A stretch of DNA of 64,000 nucleotides, taken from the NCBI RefSeq assembly GCF_018304965.1, contig NZ_JAGQED010000004.1, positions 178,850-242,849 of the forward strand, read 5' to 3'. The notes under the pieces are model-generated. The model searched no databases and was not told the DNA's origin. It worked only from the letters and a program-made list of their open reading frames with translations. The stretch is from Collimonas antrihumi. Lineage in GTDB: Bacteria > Pseudomonadota > Gammaproteobacteria > Burkholderiales > Burkholderiaceae_D. A program made the position numbers and the translations under genes. Positions within the stretch are counted from its first letter, which is position 1, and every line of letters begins with the position of its first letter. Below, piece by piece: positions 25,399 to 37,579 of the stretch.

Positions 25399-26829
25399 TT
25401 ATCTTTCAGCTGAAGCTGCAGTAGCCGCAGTCGAGGCCAGCTCGGCAGTCTTCGGGTTCCGGTAGAAAAAATAATAGACCACGCTCAGGACCGCAAGAAA
25501 GGGAATGCCAAACAGCAGCGTAGCCTTGAATTCGTCGGTGAACAAGGTGGTCACCATGATCGCCAGCATCAAGGCCGCGCCAAGCAAAGTCAGTCCCGGA
25601 AAACCCCACATGCGGAACGCCAACCGCTGATTGCCTTGTTTGGCCCAACGCCGCCGGAAGCAGTAGTGGGTGACAAAAATCATCAACCAGGTAAACATCG
25701 CACCGAACATGGATACCGCCATCATCAACGTGAAGGAGGCATGCGGATACATGATGCTGAGGCCGGTGGCCAATGCAATCCCGATACATGACAATGCCAG
25801 CGCCTGCAGCGGCACGCCGCGCCCGTTAACCCGGCCGAAACGCGGCGACGCATAACCTGCGCGTGACAAGCTGAACATCATCCGCGTCGTGATGTACAAC
25901 TGGCTGTTCATGGCAGACAGCGCCGCGATCAGCACCACGAAATTGATCACACCCGGCGCACCAGCAATATGCACCGCTTCCATCACCTTGACGAATGGGC
26001 TCTTGTCGGTACCGGCAGCTGACCACGGCACGATCGCCAGCATCAACGCCAGCGTCAGCATGTAGAACACCACCAACCGTACCATCGCAGCACGGAATGC
26101 GTGGGTAATGGCTTTTTCCGGCTCCTTCGCTTCGCCAGCGGCCACTGCGATCATTTCAATACTCAGGTAACTGAAGATGGAAACGATCACCGCGACCCAG
26201 GTACCCCAGAAACCCTTAGGGAAGAAACCGCCATGATCGATGTAATTCTTGAAGCCGATCGGGCTATCCGCCGGGGCGCCGTAGACAATGTAGGCGCCGA
26301 ACAGAATGAAGCCGACAATCGCCACGATCTTGATCGTCGAGAACCAGTATTCGACCATGCCGAAAATATTCACGCTGAGCGCATTGACTACAATCAGGGC
26401 GCCGGAGAACAGCACGATCCAGAGCCACGACGGCGAGCTGGGAAACCAGTATTGCATGTACAGCGCCACCGCCGTTACCTCGGCGCCGATCGCCAGTACG
26501 ATCGAGGCCCAGTAAGCGTAACGCACCATGAAGCCGGCCCACGGGCTGACATAGTAGCCGGCATAGGCGCCGAAAGAACCCGAGGTAGGATGCGCCACCG
26601 TCATCTCTGCCAGGCAACCCATCAACAGCAAGGCGATCACGGCGCCGATGGCGTAACTGATGAGGACGCTGGGTCCGGCGAAGCCGATCGCAAAGCCGCT
26701 GCCCAGGAACAGGCCGGTACCGATTGCACCGCCGATGGCAATCATCGACATCTGTGAACTGCTCAGGCTGCGCTTCAAGCCTTTTTCCTGATCGACTATT
26801 TTCTGAAAATGATCGCTGCTGTGCGTCAT
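25399..26829 (-). CDS. Amino-acid permease of the APC family
   Basis: This 476-residue inner-membrane symporter has 12 predicted helices. It matches the amino-acid transporter (AAT) branch: the N-terminal block GLKRSLSSSQMSMIAIGGAIGTGLFLGSG, with its GxGxG-like unwound helix 1, and the later helix with EVTAVALYMQYWFP. It sits downstream of the nba genes on the same strand, 105 bp after nbaD. It may import tryptophan, kynurenine or a similar aromatic amino acid for that pathway; the substrate is inferred from location. A GABA-permease-like substrate is the main alternative. Confidence 0.88.
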   Translation of the reverse strand: MTHSSDHFQKIVDQEKGLKRSLSSSQMSMIAIGGAIGTGLFLGSGFAIGFAGPSVLISYAIGAVIALLLMGCLAEMTVAHPTSGSFGAYAGYYVSPWAGFMVRYAYWASIVLAIGAEVTAVALYMQYWFPSSPSWLWIVLFSGALIVVNALSVNIFGMVEYWFSTIKIVAIVGFILFGAYIVYGAPADSPIGFKNYIDHGGFFPKGFWGTWVAVIVSIFSYLSIEMIAVAAGEAKEPEKAITHAFRAAMVRLVVFYMLTLALMLAIVPWSAAGTDKSPFVKVMEAVHIAGAPGVINFVVLIAALSAMNSQLYITTRMMFSLSRAGYASPRFGRVNGRGVPLQALALSCIGIALATGLSIMYPHASFTLMMAVSMFGAMFTWLMIFVTHYCFRRRWAKQGNQRLAFRMWGFPGLTLLGAALMLAIMVTTLFTDEFKATLLFGIPFLAVLSVVYYFFYRNPKTAELASTAATAASAER

Positions 26830-26934
26830 GTCTATCTCCTGGTGAATTTTTTAATTGTTTTGTAATGGTCTTGCCCCGGCATGTCGGGATACCGGGATCG
26901 TTGCGAATGTTACGCTAAGCGGAATTAGCTCCGC

Positions 26935-28526
<1,592 letters not shown>

Positions 28527-28565
28527 CTATTTTTTTATATTTTTGTATTTATAAGATGTCAGCGC

Positions 28566-29015
28566 TTAGAGTGGCTTGTAAGCAATCGCCTTGATCTCAA
28601 TTAACAGGTGCGGATGCGGTAATTGATGCACGGCGACGGTAGTGCGCGTCGGTCCGTCGTAATCGAAGAACTCACCATAGACTTGGTTGTAGCCACCGAA
28701 ATCGTTCATATTGACCAGGAAAGTAGAAATCTCGACGATATCCGCCAGGTCGGCGCCGACGCTTTGCAAGATATCGCGCATGTTCTCGATCACTGCCCGG
28801 GTTTGCGCCAGGATATCAAGTTTGGTAGTGCCCATGGCATCGACTTCGACGCCAGCCAGGGTATTGTCCGGGCGGCGCGAACTGGTACCGGAGACGAACA
28901 GAAAATCGCCGGCGCGTTTGATGTGCGGAAACTTGCCGCGCGGTTGCGCCTTGCCGGCTACTACGGTGGCTTTAGTTGCGGTTACGGTTGCGGTTGCGAT
29001 GGAGGTGCTTGTCAT
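28566..29015 (-). CDS. nbaF: 2-aminomuconate deaminase (RidA family)
   Basis: NbaF converts 2-aminomuconate to 4-oxalocrotonate/2-hydroxymuconate with release of ammonia. The 149-residue product is a RidA/YjgF-fold protein. It has an Ala/Thr-rich N-terminus and then [20 protein letters not shown]. The family core follows with [31 protein letters not shown] and PTRTTVAV, including the conserved Arg used to bind the substrate carboxylate. The start overlaps the nbaG stop by 4 bp (ATGA). Position among the nba genes settles the assignment; by sequence alone it could be a general enamine deaminase. Confidence 0.93.
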   Translation of the reverse strand: MTSTSIATATVTATKATVVAGKAQPRGKFPHIKRAGDFLFVSGTSSRRPDNTLAGVEVDAMGTTKLDILAQTRAVIENMRDILQSVGADLADIVEISTFLVNMNDFGGYNQVYGEFFDYDGPTRTTVAVHQLPHPHLLIEIKAIAYKPL

Positions 29016-29818
29016 TGATGAGCTCCCGCAGCGGTAAAGAATTCAACCCGGGCCAGCGTGCCGATATCGGTAGAGACATGCAACCCTGGCGTCAGCACTT
29101 CGGCCGCGGTGGCAGCGCCGGCCATGATCAGGGCGCCGGCCGGCAATGCCATTTCGGCCTTGCTCAACAGCTGGGAGGCGTGCACGATGCTGCGCAAAGG
29201 ATTGCCCAGGATGGCGCCGGTGCTGCCCAGTTGCACAGCATGGCCGTTGAAACGCATGGCGACGCCGCAGTTGACCAGGTCGCGAATATTATCCGAGAAC
29301 GCGCCAACTACCAATGCTGCCGACGAGCAGTTATCTGCCACCACATCCTCCAGCGTGAATTTGAAATTGCGATAGCGCGAATCGATGATCTCCATGGCCG
29401 GTGCAACCGCTTCGAGATAACCGGCCGCTTCCAGCATGGTCAATGGGCGGTCGATCACGCGGCTGGTCAGGAAGCAGACTTCAGGTTCGACCCGCGGATG
29501 AATGAAATCGGATAAATCAACCGTGCCGCCATCTTCGCGCAACATGGCGTCGGTCAGCAAGCCCCAGATCAGGCTATCGACACCCATCTGCACCATTTTT
29601 GCACGGCTGGTAAAACCAAGCTTGATGCCGATCGGCTGCTCGCCGCGCTGGTGACGGCGGGCGATGGAAGCACGCTGGATCTGGTAAGCCTGCTCCAGGG
29701 TGAACGCATGCTGCGGCGTAAGCGGATCGATCTCGTGGCGATCTCTGGCGGCGTTATCGAGCGCGGCTGCCAGCGCGTTCAGATTGATGCTGTTTGTGCT
29801 GCTTGTGCTGATATTCAT
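29012..29818 (-). CDS. nbaG: 4-oxalocrotonate decarboxylase
   Basis: NbaG decarboxylates 4-oxalocrotonate to 2-oxopent-4-enoate (2-hydroxypentadienoate). The 268-residue product belongs to the hydratase/decarboxylase (MhpD/FAH-like) family, with [18 protein letters not shown], the metal site [11 protein letters not shown], and [23 protein letters not shown]. Its start at 29818 overlaps the nbaI stop (ATGA). A much longer frame exists upstream but runs inside nbaI and is not protein-like. It is paralogous to nbaH; the two were told apart by their closest known pathway roles, so a swap is possible but unlikely. Confidence 0.92.
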   Translation of the reverse strand: MNISTSSTNSINLNALAAALDNAARDRHEIDPLTPQHAFTLEQAYQIQRASIARRHQRGEQPIGIKLGFTSRAKMVQMGVDSLIWGLLTDAMLREDGGTVDLSDFIHPRVEPEVCFLTSRVIDRPLTMLEAAGYLEAVAPAMEIIDSRYRNFKFTLEDVVADNCSSAALVVGAFSDNIRDLVNCGVAMRFNGHAVQLGSTGAILGNPLRSIVHASQLLSKAEMALPAGALIMAGAATAAEVLTPGLHVSTDIGTLARVEFFTAAGAHQ

Positions 29819-30861
29819 GCCGGCACCGCCAGGCCACGTTGCTTGATCAGATCCAGCGCGACGTCGACAATCATGTCTTCCTGGCCGCCGACCATGCGCC
29901 GCCGGCCCAGTTCCACCAGGATATCCACCGCCGCAATGCCATACCGCCTGGACGCCGCTTCGGCATGACGCAGGAAACTGGAATAGACGCCGGCATATCC
30001 CAACGCCAGTGTTTCGCGGTCGACCCGCACCGGACGATCCTGCAACGGCCGTACCAGGTCGTCGGCGGCATCCATCAGCGTAAACAGATCGGTGCCGTGT
30101 TGCCAACCCATGCGATCGATTGCCGCGATAAACACTTCCAGAGGAGCGTTGCCGGCGCCGGCGCCCATACCCGCCAGAGAAGCGTCGACGCGGTCGCAAC
30201 CATGTTCCACCGCGACGATCGAATTTGCCACGCCCAGCGCCAGGTTGTGATGGGCGTGCATGCCGGTTTGCGTCTCTGGCTTCAGTACGTCCTTGAATGC
30301 CTTGAAGCGTTCCGCCACGTCGTTCATCGACAGGGCGCCGCCGGAATCGACCACATACACGCACTGCGCACCGTAAGATTCCATCAGCTTGGCCTGCTGC
30401 GCCAATGCGGTCGGCGTGATCATGTGCGACATCATCAGGAAGCCAACCGTATCCATGCCCAGTTTGCGTGCGTGTTCGATGTGCTGTTTCGAGATATCGG
30501 CTTCGGTACAGTGGGTTGCAACCCGGACGATGCGGGCGCCGGCGGCGTGGGCTGCGCTCAAATCGTGCAGGGTGCCTATTCCCGGTATCAACAGGGTAGC
30601 GACCTGAGCATGCTGCAAAACTTCGGCCACCGCCTCTATCCATTCCAGGTCGCTATGCGCGCCGAAGCCATAGTTGAAGCTGGAGCCGCTCAAGCCGTCG
30701 CCGTGTGCAACTTCAATGCTGTCGACCTTCGCGGCATCGAGCGCTTTGGCGATTGCTACCGCTTGGTCGATCGAATACTGGTGGCGGATGGCGTGCATCC
30801 CGTCACGCAACGTAACGTCAGAGATGGTGATTTTCTTGTTCGGATGTGTGTGCTGAGTCAT
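29815..30861 (-). CDS. nbaI: 4-hydroxy-2-oxovalerate aldolase
   Basis: NbaI splits 4-hydroxy-2-oxovalerate into pyruvate and acetaldehyde. The 348-residue product fits the DmpG/BphI family. It starts with [18 protein letters not shown] (the RDG catalytic/metal motif) and continues with a TIM barrel including [15 protein letters not shown], whose His pair binds Mn2+. A C-terminal communication domain ends the chain. In known systems it channels acetaldehyde to its partner dehydrogenase, here nbaJ, encoded immediately upstream with a 12-bp gap. Confidence 0.97.
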   Translation of the reverse strand: MTQHTHPNKKITISDVTLRDGMHAIRHQYSIDQAVAIAKALDAAKVDSIEVAHGDGLSGSSFNYGFGAHSDLEWIEAVAEVLQHAQVATLLIPGIGTLHDLSAAHAAGARIVRVATHCTEADISKQHIEHARKLGMDTVGFLMMSHMITPTALAQQAKLMESYGAQCVYVVDSGGALSMNDVAERFKAFKDVLKPETQTGMHAHHNLALGVANSIVAVEHGCDRVDASLAGMGAGAGNAPLEVFIAAIDRMGWQHGTDLFTLMDAADDLVRPLQDRPVRVDRETLALGYAGVYSSFLRHAEAASRRYGIAAVDILVELGRRRMVGGQEDMIVDVALDLIKQRGLAVPA

Positions 30862-30873
30862 GGGACTGGTTCC

Positions 30874-31842
30874 TTATTTGACGCTGTGCGGCTGCGCATA
30901 GCCAGCCGCGATGTGTTCCGCCGCCGCCAGTGCCGCCGAAGTCATGATGTCCAGATTGCCGGCGTAGGCCGGCAGGTAATGTGCGGCGCCTTCGACTTCC
31001 AGAAATATGGATACCTTTAATCCCGCAACTTTGCCCAAGCCGGGAACATTCACCGCCTGATCTTTTGCAATACGGTCAAACTGGACTTGCTGCTTGAGGC
31101 GATAGCCAGGCACGTAGGCAGCCACGGCACGCACCATTTCTTCCACCGATTCGCGGATTGCCGCTTCATCCGCATCGCCGTCAACCAGGCAAAACACCGT
31201 GTCGCGCATCATCAGCGGCGGCTCGGCCGGATTCATCACGATGATGGCTTTGCCGTGTGCTGCGCCACCGACGCTGACGATGGCTTTTGCCGTGGTTTCG
31301 GTAAACTCATCGATATTGGCGCGGGTGCCGGGGCCTGCCGATTTACTGGCGATGGAGGCAACGATCTCGGCATAGCTGACTTTGGCCACTCGCGAGACAG
31401 CGCGTACCATCGGAATGGTGGCCTGGCCGCCGCAGGTGACCATGTTGATGTTGGGACTGGCCAGGTGTTCCTGCAGATTCACCACCGGAACCACGTAGGG
31501 GCCGATGGCCGCGGGTGTCAGGTCGATCACCTGGATGCCATGCTGTTGCAATATCTTGTTGTGTTCTGCGTGGGCGCCGGCCGAGGTGGCGTCGAAGGCG
31601 ATCCTGATCTCGCTGAAGCCGGGCAGGCGCGTCAAGCCTTCGATACCCTCATGTGTAGTTGCAACTCCCATGCGCGCAGCACGCGCCAGGCCATCGGATT
31701 GCGGATCGATGCCGACCATCGCGCCCATCGCCAGATGTTTGGCGTTGCGTAGCACCTTGATCATCAAGTCGGTGCCGATATTGCCGGAACCGATGATGGC
31801 TACTTTGTGGCGCTGATGATCGCCGTGTTGTCTGGTTTCCAT
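30874..31842 (-). CDS. nbaJ: Acetaldehyde dehydrogenase (acylating)
   Basis: NbaJ oxidises acetaldehyde with NAD+ and CoA to acetyl-CoA, in complex with the aldolase NbaI. The 322-residue product starts with a Rossmann motif ([17 protein letters not shown]) and has the catalytic Cys in [14 protein letters not shown] near residue 135. The C-terminal half contains the DmpF-type dimerisation region. Length and order next to the aldolase gene match DmpF/BphJ. The start at 31842 lies 17 bp from the nbaH stop. Confidence 0.97.
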   Translation of the reverse strand: METRQHGDHQRHKVAIIGSGNIGTDLMIKVLRNAKHLAMGAMVGIDPQSDGLARAARMGVATTHEGIEGLTRLPGFSEIRIAFDATSAGAHAEHNKILQQHGIQVIDLTPAAIGPYVVPVVNLQEHLASPNINMVTCGGQATIPMVRAVSRVAKVSYAEIVASIASKSAGPGTRANIDEFTETTAKAIVSVGGAAHGKAIIVMNPAEPPLMMRDTVFCLVDGDADEAAIRESVEEMVRAVAAYVPGYRLKQQVQFDRIAKDQAVNVPGLGKVAGLKVSIFLEVEGAAHYLPAYAGNLDIMTSAALAAAEHIAAGYAQPHSVK

Positions 31843-31859
31843 AATTTGTCCTTGGAGAG

Positions 31860-32648
31860 TTAGCGCAGTATGTCGAAGGCGGCGCTGACCCGCCCCAGGC
31901 CTTCGATTTGAGCATCGAATACGTCACCGCCGCCGACCGCTACCATCGGCCCCAACGCACCGGTCATGATGATGTCGCCTGGCTGCAGCGATTGGCCGAA
32001 CCGTGTCATCACATCTGCCAGCCAGACGGCAACGTGCAGAGGATTGCCGAGGCAGGCGGCGCCGGCGCCGATCGAGACCTGATCGCCGCGCCGCTCCATC
32101 AGCATGCCGCAGTTGACGATGTCGAAGTCGGTCAACTTGACCGGCCTCGAGCCAAGCACGAACATGCCGCTGGAGGCGTTGTCGGCAATCGTGTCGGTAA
32201 GTTTGATGTCCCAGTTGGCGACCCGGCTGCCAACAATTTCCAATGCAGGCAATGCGTAGGCAACGGCGTTGATGATGTCGGCTACGGTATGTTTTTCGTG
32301 GGTGAGCGGGCGTTCGATGACCAGGGCGATTTCCGCTTCGATCTTCGGCTGCAGAATGCGCCCGGCATTGATCTGTTCGCCATCTGCCGCGCACATGTCG
32401 GCGAACAGCATGCCGAAATCCGGCTGATCGACGCCCAGCTGTTTTTGTACCGCCGTTGAGGTCAGGCCGATCTTGCGGCCAACCAGGCGCCGGCCTTGTT
32501 GCAGCCAGCGCTCGGTATTTTTTTGCTGTACTGCATAGGCGGCATCGATGTCGGTCATGCCGATCAGATCGCGTACCGGTGCGCATGGCCGTTGTTCTAC
32601 GTGGGCTTGCCACAGACGGTCGGCGGCTTCTTGAATTATGTTGTTCAT
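31860..32648 (-). CDS. nbaH: 2-oxopent-4-enoate hydratase
   Basis: NbaH adds water to 2-oxopent-4-enoate to give 4-hydroxy-2-oxovalerate. The 262-residue product is of the MhpD/DmpE family, with [41 protein letters not shown] (metal-site Glu pair), and [26 protein letters not shown] start at the ATG at 32648, which has GAGGAAG upstream; the frame continues to 32693 without similarity. It lies between nbaE and nbaJ in the operon. Confidence 0.94.
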   Translation of the reverse strand: MNNIIQEAADRLWQAHVEQRPCAPVRDLIGMTDIDAAYAVQQKNTERWLQQGRRLVGRKIGLTSTAVQKQLGVDQPDFGMLFADMCAADGEQINAGRILQPKIEAEIALVIERPLTHEKHTVADIINAVAYALPALEIVGSRVANWDIKLTDTIADNASSGMFVLGSRPVKLTDFDIVNCGMLMERRGDQVSIGAGAACLGNPLHVAVWLADVMTRFGQSLQPGDIIMTGALGPMVAVGGGDVFDAQIEGLGRVSAAFDILR

Positions 32649-32677
32649 GCTTCCTCTAGGATCGGACGAAGGAAAAT

Positions 32678-34147
32678 TCACAGCTTGATGCAAATGTTCA
32701 CGACTTCCGAATAGAAATCGAGTGAGTAGCGGCCACCTTCACGGCCCAGGCCTGATTGCTTGACACCGCCGAAAGGCGTGCGCAGATCGCGCAGATACCA
32801 GGTGTTGACCCACACCAGGCCGGCGTCTATCTTCGCGGCCACGCGGTGTGCGCGAGCCAGGTTGGTAGTCCATATGGCACAGGCCAAGCCGTAATCGCTA
32901 TGGTTGACGCGAGCGATGACTTCCTGTTCGTTGTCGAACGGTGCGATGTGGCACACCGGCCCGAAAATTTCTTCGGTAACGCAACGTGCATTGTCAGGCA
33001 GCCCGGTCCAGATGGTCGGCTGTACGTAAGCGCCGGCATCGCGCCGGTCGCCGAATTTCGGTACGCCGCCGCCAGTGACCACGGTGGCGCCTTCCTGTTC
33101 GGCTAGCTCATAGTAGGACAGCACCTTGTCGCGATGAGCGTGCGAAATCAGCGGTCCCATATCGACGTCCGCTTCATCCGGATAGCCGATTTTCAGGGCT
33201 TCGGTTTTCTCTTTGAGCGCAGCGACAAAGCGCGGGAAAATGGCGCGCTCCACGTAGACCCGCTCGGAACACAAACAGACCTGGCCGGAATTAGTGAACG
33301 ATGAGCGCATCACGCCTGCTACCGCCGCATCGAAATCGGCATCGGCAAACACCACAGCAGCATTTTTCCCACCCAGCTCAAACGACACTTCCTTCATGCC
33401 ATCGGCGACTGCTTTCATGATGGTGCTGCCGGTTTTGGATTCGCCGGTGAAGGTGATCGCATCGATACCGTCGTGTTTAGTCAGGAATTCGCCGGCAGAG
33501 TTGGCGCCCAGTCCATGGACCAGGTTGAACACGCCGGCAGGGATGCCTGCATCGCGGATGATTTCGGCCAGCAAGGTCGCGGAGGAAGGTGCTTCCTCCG
33601 ATGGCTTGGCTACTACGGTATTGCCGCAAGCCAGTGCCGGCGCGACTTTCCAGGTGAACAGCAGTAACGGCAGGTTCCATGGCGAAATGATGCCGACTAC
33701 GCCCAGCGGCTTGCGGATGGTGTAGTTCAAGGCGCCGGCTCCATCTGTCGTATCGCTTTGGAACAAGTCGGTACTGGCGGTTTTGGCGAGGTCGGCGAAG
33801 GTGCGGAAATTAGCAATCCCGCGCGCGATGTCTAGCGTCCGTGCCTGCTGCAGCGAGCGTCCGGTATCGGCCACTTCGGCTGCCACAAATTCCTCGAAGC
33901 GCGCTTGTATGCCGTCAGCGACTTTGTGCAGCAAAGCAGCGCGCTGTTGCACGCTCATGGTGCCCCATGGTCCCTTGAGTGCTGCCTGAGCTGCCTTTAC
34001 CGCGGCGTCGACGGTAGCGGCATCGGCTTCACAGACGGTGGCCAGCAGGCTGCCGTCGACCGGGGAAATATTGTTAAAGGTTTTTTCGGTGGCATGGAAT
34101 TCACCGCCGATGAAATGCTGCAATTGCCTGACTGTCTTGATGCTCAC
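32678..34147 (-). CDS. nbaE: 2-aminomuconate-6-semialdehyde dehydrogenase
   Basis: NbaE oxidises 2-aminomuconate 6-semialdehyde to 2-aminomuconate with NAD+. This is the step that captures the unstable semialdehyde before it cyclises to picolinate. The 489-residue aldehyde dehydrogenase has SPWNLP with Asn158, KPSE with Lys181, the general-base Glu257 in FELGGK, and the nucleophile Cys291 in NSGQVCLCSERV. All catalytic residues are present. It is the first gene of the operon, 180 bp downstream of the LysR gene, and has its own promoter-like region. Confidence 0.95.
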   Translation of the reverse strand: MSIKTVRQLQHFIGGEFHATEKTFNNISPVDGSLLATVCEADAATVDAAVKAAQAALKGPWGTMSVQQRAALLHKVADGIQARFEEFVAAEVADTGRSLQQARTLDIARGIANFRTFADLAKTASTDLFQSDTTDGAGALNYTIRKPLGVVGIISPWNLPLLLFTWKVAPALACGNTVVAKPSEEAPSSATLLAEIIRDAGIPAGVFNLVHGLGANSAGEFLTKHDGIDAITFTGESKTGSTIMKAVADGMKEVSFELGGKNAAVVFADADFDAAVAGVMRSSFTNSGQVCLCSERVYVERAIFPRFVAALKEKTEALKIGYPDEADVDMGPLISHAHRDKVLSYYELAEQEGATVVTGGGVPKFGDRRDAGAYVQPTIWTGLPDNARCVTEEIFGPVCHIAPFDNEQEVIARVNHSDYGLACAIWTTNLARAHRVAAKIDAGLVWVNTWYLRDLRTPFGGVKQSGLGREGGRYSLDFYSEVVNICIKL

Positions 34148-34203
34148 AACAATGTCTCCCTCTCCCTATGGCTAGCGGTGTTGCCGCTCGGTCTTGTAGG
34201 GCT

Positions 34204-34255
34204 AGTATAGGGAGAGCCAGATATCAATCATAATGAAATAATATGCTCCTGATAT
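34204..34255 (-). promoter_or_regulatory. Putative nba operon promoter with LysR-type operator
   Basis: On the minus strand a TATACT -10 box (34204-34209) has no good -35 at the right distance. Upstream lie two nested inverted repeats: ATATCA/TGATAT (34250-34255 and 34221-34226) and CATATTATTTCATTATG (34229-34245). The weak -35 and a nearby dyad fit an activator-dependent LysR promoter. The binding protein would be the regulator encoded just upstream. Confidence 0.45.
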
Positions 34256-34327
34256 TCCACAAATCTATATCTATGAATACGTTGGATTTCATCGGCGATG
34301 AAGAAAGATTATGTAAATAGCCACGTT

Positions 34328-35299
34328 TTATCGTTCTGCTGCCGTCTGTTTCAGGCACTCGATGAACAAATGTGCAGCTGGTGTCGGCGCCCGGTCGGCA
34401 CGCACCGAGTAGCCGATGTCGCCGAATTTGCCGAGATCGCCAAGATCGAGGATGGCGAGCAGGCCGAGCCGCGCAAAATGCTGGGCAACGGCGCGCGGCA
34501 TCAGCGATAAGGAGGGCGAATCTTGCATCAGCCCGATATTGGTCAGCAGTGATAGCGATTCGACAATGTTGGCCGGCATGCTGAGGCCAGCATCCATAAA
34601 CAGATGTTCGGCGGTCAGGCGCGCCGGTGACTCCGGTAGCGGCAATATCCACGGCCATTCCAACAGGTCTGGCAAATGGATGTCGGCGCGTTGCGCCAGC
34701 GGATGCTGGCAACCGGCTACGGCGCACAGGGCTTCGCGATATAGCGTGGTGTGTTCAAACGAGAACATGCGTGCCAGCGGCAGGTCGCGTTCCGGCAGGC
34801 GTCCTACTACCATGTCGAGTTCGCCGCTGGCCAGCGCCGGGAACAACTGGTCGGTTGGTCCTTCGCGTACGGTGATCAGGACGCCGGGGCGTTGCTGTTT
34901 GAGTTTGGTGATGGTCTGCGGCAGCAATCGCGCCGATGCCGAGATCAGGGTGCCGACGATGACATGGCCGGTATCGCCGGAGCGGAAGGCATTCAGCTCA
35001 TCGGTCAGGTAGCGTAGTTCGGCGATCACGGTCTTGACGCGCGCGCCTAGCAGGCTGCCGTAACAAGTCGGCACCACGCCGCGATTGGTGCGTTCGAACA
35101 GCGGCACATCCAGATCTGCTTCGAGTTCCTGGATCGCCTTGGTGACGGCCGGCTGGGTCAGGTTCAATTCACGCGCGGCGCGGGCGATGGAAGAGGATTC
35201 CAGCACACGTTCAAAAATCAGCAACGGCTTCAGTTTCAAGCGGCGCATCATGGTGTCGACCAACGGCACGTTGGCGCGCTTTTCCGGTATGTCCGACAA
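34328..35299 (-). CDS. LysR-type regulator of the nba operon
   Basis: This 323-residue LysR-family regulator has an N-terminal winged helix (LLIFERVLESSSIARAARELNLTQPAVTKAIQELE, about residues 25-60). A periplasmic-binding-like effector domain fills the rest (VGTLISASARLLPQTI to LGDLGKFGDIG). It is most like the GbpR/PcaQ/NahR-neighbour group that senses aromatic acids. It lies on the same strand directly upstream of nbaE, not divergent from it. An intermediate of the pathway is the likely inducer, but that is inferred. A LysR regulator (NbaR) also controls the nba genes described in Pseudomonas fluorescens KU-7. Confidence 0.87.
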   Translation of the reverse strand: MSDIPEKRANVPLVDTMMRRLKLKPLLIFERVLESSSIARAARELNLTQPAVTKAIQELEADLDVPLFERTNRGVVPTCYGSLLGARVKTVIAELRYLTDELNAFRSGDTGHVIVGTLISASARLLPQTITKLKQQRPGVLITVREGPTDQLFPALASGELDMVVGRLPERDLPLARMFSFEHTTLYREALCAVAGCQHPLAQRADIHLPDLLEWPWILPLPESPARLTAEHLFMDAGLSMPANIVESLSLLTNIGLMQDSPSLSLMPRAVAQHFARLGLLAILDLGDLGKFGDIGYSVRADRAPTPAAHLFIECLKQTAAER

Positions 35300-35464
35300 T
35301 TTCGTCTCCTGCCTGAAGCACTGAAATGCTTCGGCGATTTTATTTTAATGTGATTGCTGATGTGATTAGTAACAGGCTGCTATCGCATGACTCATCAGTA
35401 ACTGAGAGGTAACCGAGGCCATGCAATATTGCGCCAAGTGTACTGCGCTAACTTCGCGCCGTGC

Positions 35465-35506
35465 AAAAAAAAGTCTGACGTGCTTGCGCAGGTCAGACTT
35501 TTTTTG
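35465..35506 (-). terminator. Terminator of rho (bidirectional)
   Basis: AAAAAAAGTCTGAC and GTCAGACTTTTTTT form a strong stem around about 12 nt, with A and T runs on either side. It lies 55 bp after the rho stop. Confidence 0.9.
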
Positions 35507-35560
35507 TTTTCGATCGAGGTGGATTTCAACCGAAACGGGCTAGGCCGAGGTCGATGCCGA

Positions 35561-36823
35561 TCAGCCGCCGCGCCGCATCATGTCGAAGAACTCGGCGTTA
35601 TTCTTGGTCGACTTCATCTTGTCGAGGATGAACTCCATCGCTTCGATTTCATCCATGCTGTACAGCAGCTTGCGCAGCACCCAGATTTTTTGCAGCTGGT
35701 CAGGCTTGATCAGCAATTCTTCGCGGCGGGTGCCGGACTTGTTCAGGTTGATGGATGGATAAACGCGCTTCTCGGCGAGGCGGCGTTCCAGATGCACTTC
35801 CATGTTGCCGGTACCCTTGAATTCTTCGTAGATCACGTCATCCATGCGGCTGCCGGTTTCGATCAGCGCAGTAGCGATGATGGTCAGCGAACCGCCTTCT
35901 TCGATGTTACGGGCGGCGCCGAAGAAACGTTTCGGACGTTGCAGCGCGTTGGCGTCGACACCACCGGTCAGCACCTTGCCGGAAGCAGGAATCACGGTGT
36001 TGTAGGCACGTGCCAGGCGGGTGATCGAATCCAGCAGGATCACTACGTCTTTCTTCATTTCGACCAGGCGCTTGGCTTTTTCCAGCACCATTTCGGCGAC
36101 TTGTACGTGACGCGTGGCCGGTTCGTCGAAAGTGGATGCAACCACTTCGCCGCGCACCGAGCGCTGCATTTCTGTCACTTCTTCCGGACGTTCGTCGATC
36201 AGCAGGACGATCATCACGGTGTCGGGATGGTTAGTCGTGATGGCATGCGCAATGTGTTGCAGCATGACCGATTTACCGGACTTCGGCGACGCCACCAGCA
36301 GGCCGCGCTGACCTTTGCCGATAGGCGCGATCATGTCGATGATGCGGCCGGTGATGTTTTCTTCGCCGCGCATGTCGCGTTCCAGCGGCAGCGGTTTGTT
36401 CGGGTGCAGCGGCGTGAGGTTTTCAAACAGGATGCGGTGTTTCGACGCTTCCGGCGATTCGCCGTTGACCTTGTCGACCTTGACCAGTGCGAAATAGCGT
36501 TCGCCGTCTTTCGGCGTACGCACTTCACCTTCGATCGAATCGCCGGTATGCAGGTTGAAACGGCGGATTTGCGAAGGCGAAATATAAATGTCGTCGGTGG
36601 ACGCCATGTAGCTGGCGTCAGGCGAGCGCAGGAAGCCAAAGCCGTCAGGCAGGACTTCAAGGGCGCCATCGCCAAAAATCTGTTCTCCTGATTTCGCGCG
36701 TTTTTTCAGGATCGCGAACATCAGTTCTTGTTTGCGCAAACGCGCTGCGTTATCGATGTCCAGGCCGATTGCCATTTCTAGCAGGGCGGAGACGTGTAAC
36801 GCCTTTAATTCGGATAAATGCAT
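35561..36823 (-). CDS. rho: Transcription termination factor Rho
   Basis: Rho is the hexameric RNA helicase that ends transcription at C-rich unstructured RNA. The 420-residue product has the usual length. It has the N-terminal helical domain [18 protein letters not shown] and the OB-fold with RNP-like [14 protein letters not shown]. The ATPase core carries Walker [13 protein letters not shown], Walker B-like [17 protein letters not shown] and the Q/R-loop region. All motifs are intact. It lies 105 bp downstream of trxA, the standard trxA-rho order; its usual next neighbour rpmE2 is displaced to 18868-19137. Confidence 0.99.
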   Translation of the reverse strand: MHLSELKALHVSALLEMAIGLDIDNAARLRKQELMFAILKKRAKSGEQIFGDGALEVLPDGFGFLRSPDASYMASTDDIYISPSQIRRFNLHTGDSIEGEVRTPKDGERYFALVKVDKVNGESPEASKHRILFENLTPLHPNKPLPLERDMRGEENITGRIIDMIAPIGKGQRGLLVASPKSGKSVMLQHIAHAITTNHPDTVMIVLLIDERPEEVTEMQRSVRGEVVASTFDEPATRHVQVAEMVLEKAKRLVEMKKDVVILLDSITRLARAYNTVIPASGKVLTGGVDANALQRPKRFFGAARNIEEGGSLTIIATALIETGSRMDDVIYEEFKGTGNMEVHLERRLAEKRVYPSINLNKSGTRREELLIKPDQLQKIWVLRKLLYSMDEIEAMEFILDKMKSTKNNAEFFDMMRRGG

Positions 36824-36927
36824 AGGTATGAGTGTCCCGGGATGGGAAGTATTGGGTGGGGGAGGGAACTACGTGGTGTCGTTAGTAAAACACAAGCGGC
36901 GATGCGGGCGCACCGCCGCGGTTGTTA

Positions 36928-37254
36928 TTATAGGTTCGAATCGATGAATGCGGTCAGTTGGCCTTTGGCCAGCGCGCCGACTTTTTGTGCCGCAGGAACA
37001 CCGTTCTTGAACAGGATCAAGGTCGGAATGCCGCGAATGCCATGCTTGGCAGGCACTGCCTGGTTGGCGTCAACGTCCAGCTTGACGATTTGCAGCTTGT
37101 CGCCGTATTCCTTGGCGACTTCTTCCAGGATCGGGGCAATCATCTTGCAAGGACCGCACCACTCAGCCCAGAAATCGACCAGGACCGGTTTGTCTGATTT
37201 AAGTACATCTGCTTCAAAGGATGCGTCGGAAGTATGTTTAATGTGTTCGCTCAT
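36928..37254 (-). CDS. trxA: Thioredoxin 1
   Basis: TrxA is the main cytoplasmic disulfide reductase, recycled by thioredoxin reductase. The 108-residue product has the active site WCGPC (Cys33 and Cys36), the cis-Pro stretch [11 protein letters not shown], and a normal thioredoxin fold. The ATG at 37254 has GAGGAAA upstream; the frame up to 37296 is a non-coding extension. trxA precedes rho on the same strand. Confidence 0.98.
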   Translation of the reverse strand: MSEHIKHTSDASFEADVLKSDKPVLVDFWAEWCGPCKMIAPILEEVAKEYGDKLQIVKLDVDANQAVPAKHGIRGIPTLILFKNGVPAAQKVGALAKGQLTAFIDSNL

Positions 37255-37579
37255 GGTTTCCTCAATGTGAGGGAAAAAGAAATCAATGTGTGCCAAGACT
37301 ACTTACCATTCCTGCTTGGTGGTTGCCATCGGCGTTCCCTATTCTATTGAATAAGTGGGGATGCCGTGCGCGAATTCAAGTTTTTGTGGGTGTGGTAAGA
37401 GGTGTTGCGGCGGGATATTCACTAAATAATAACCGATTTTGATAAAAAGTGTGGACGATGTAATTATTTCGAGCTTATTTTTTCAAGGCCTCGCATAAAA
37501 TGAGGGCTAATTGTTGCAAAAATGCGAGAGCCTTGATTCTCGTAGCAGAGCGGCCGGTCCCGTCCTTCCAGTGAGCCAC
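37255..37579. other. Divergent promoter region between trxA and the addB-like gene
   Basis: This 325-bp region has no gene. It should carry the trxA and the addB promoters in opposite directions. One sigma-70-like promoter is listed separately at 37439. Confidence 0.5.
37439..37466 (+). promoter_or_regulatory. Sigma-70-like promoter for the addB-addA pair
   Basis: TTGATA (37439-37444) and TAATTA (37461-37466) are spaced by 16 bp. The match to consensus is fair, and it points towards the helicase/nuclease genes 114 bp on. Confidence 0.35.

Noticed and set aside
29819..30643. Long minus-strand frame continuing upstream of nbaG
   Set aside because: It runs antiparallel-frame inside nbaI, is Arg/Gly-rich and has no family features; the nbaG start at 29818 overlaps the nbaI stop in the usual ATGA way.
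35429..36691. 420-codon + strand frame opposite rho
   Set aside because: It is a shadow of rho: His/Phe/Val-rich with no domain, while the minus strand encodes a perfect Rho protein.
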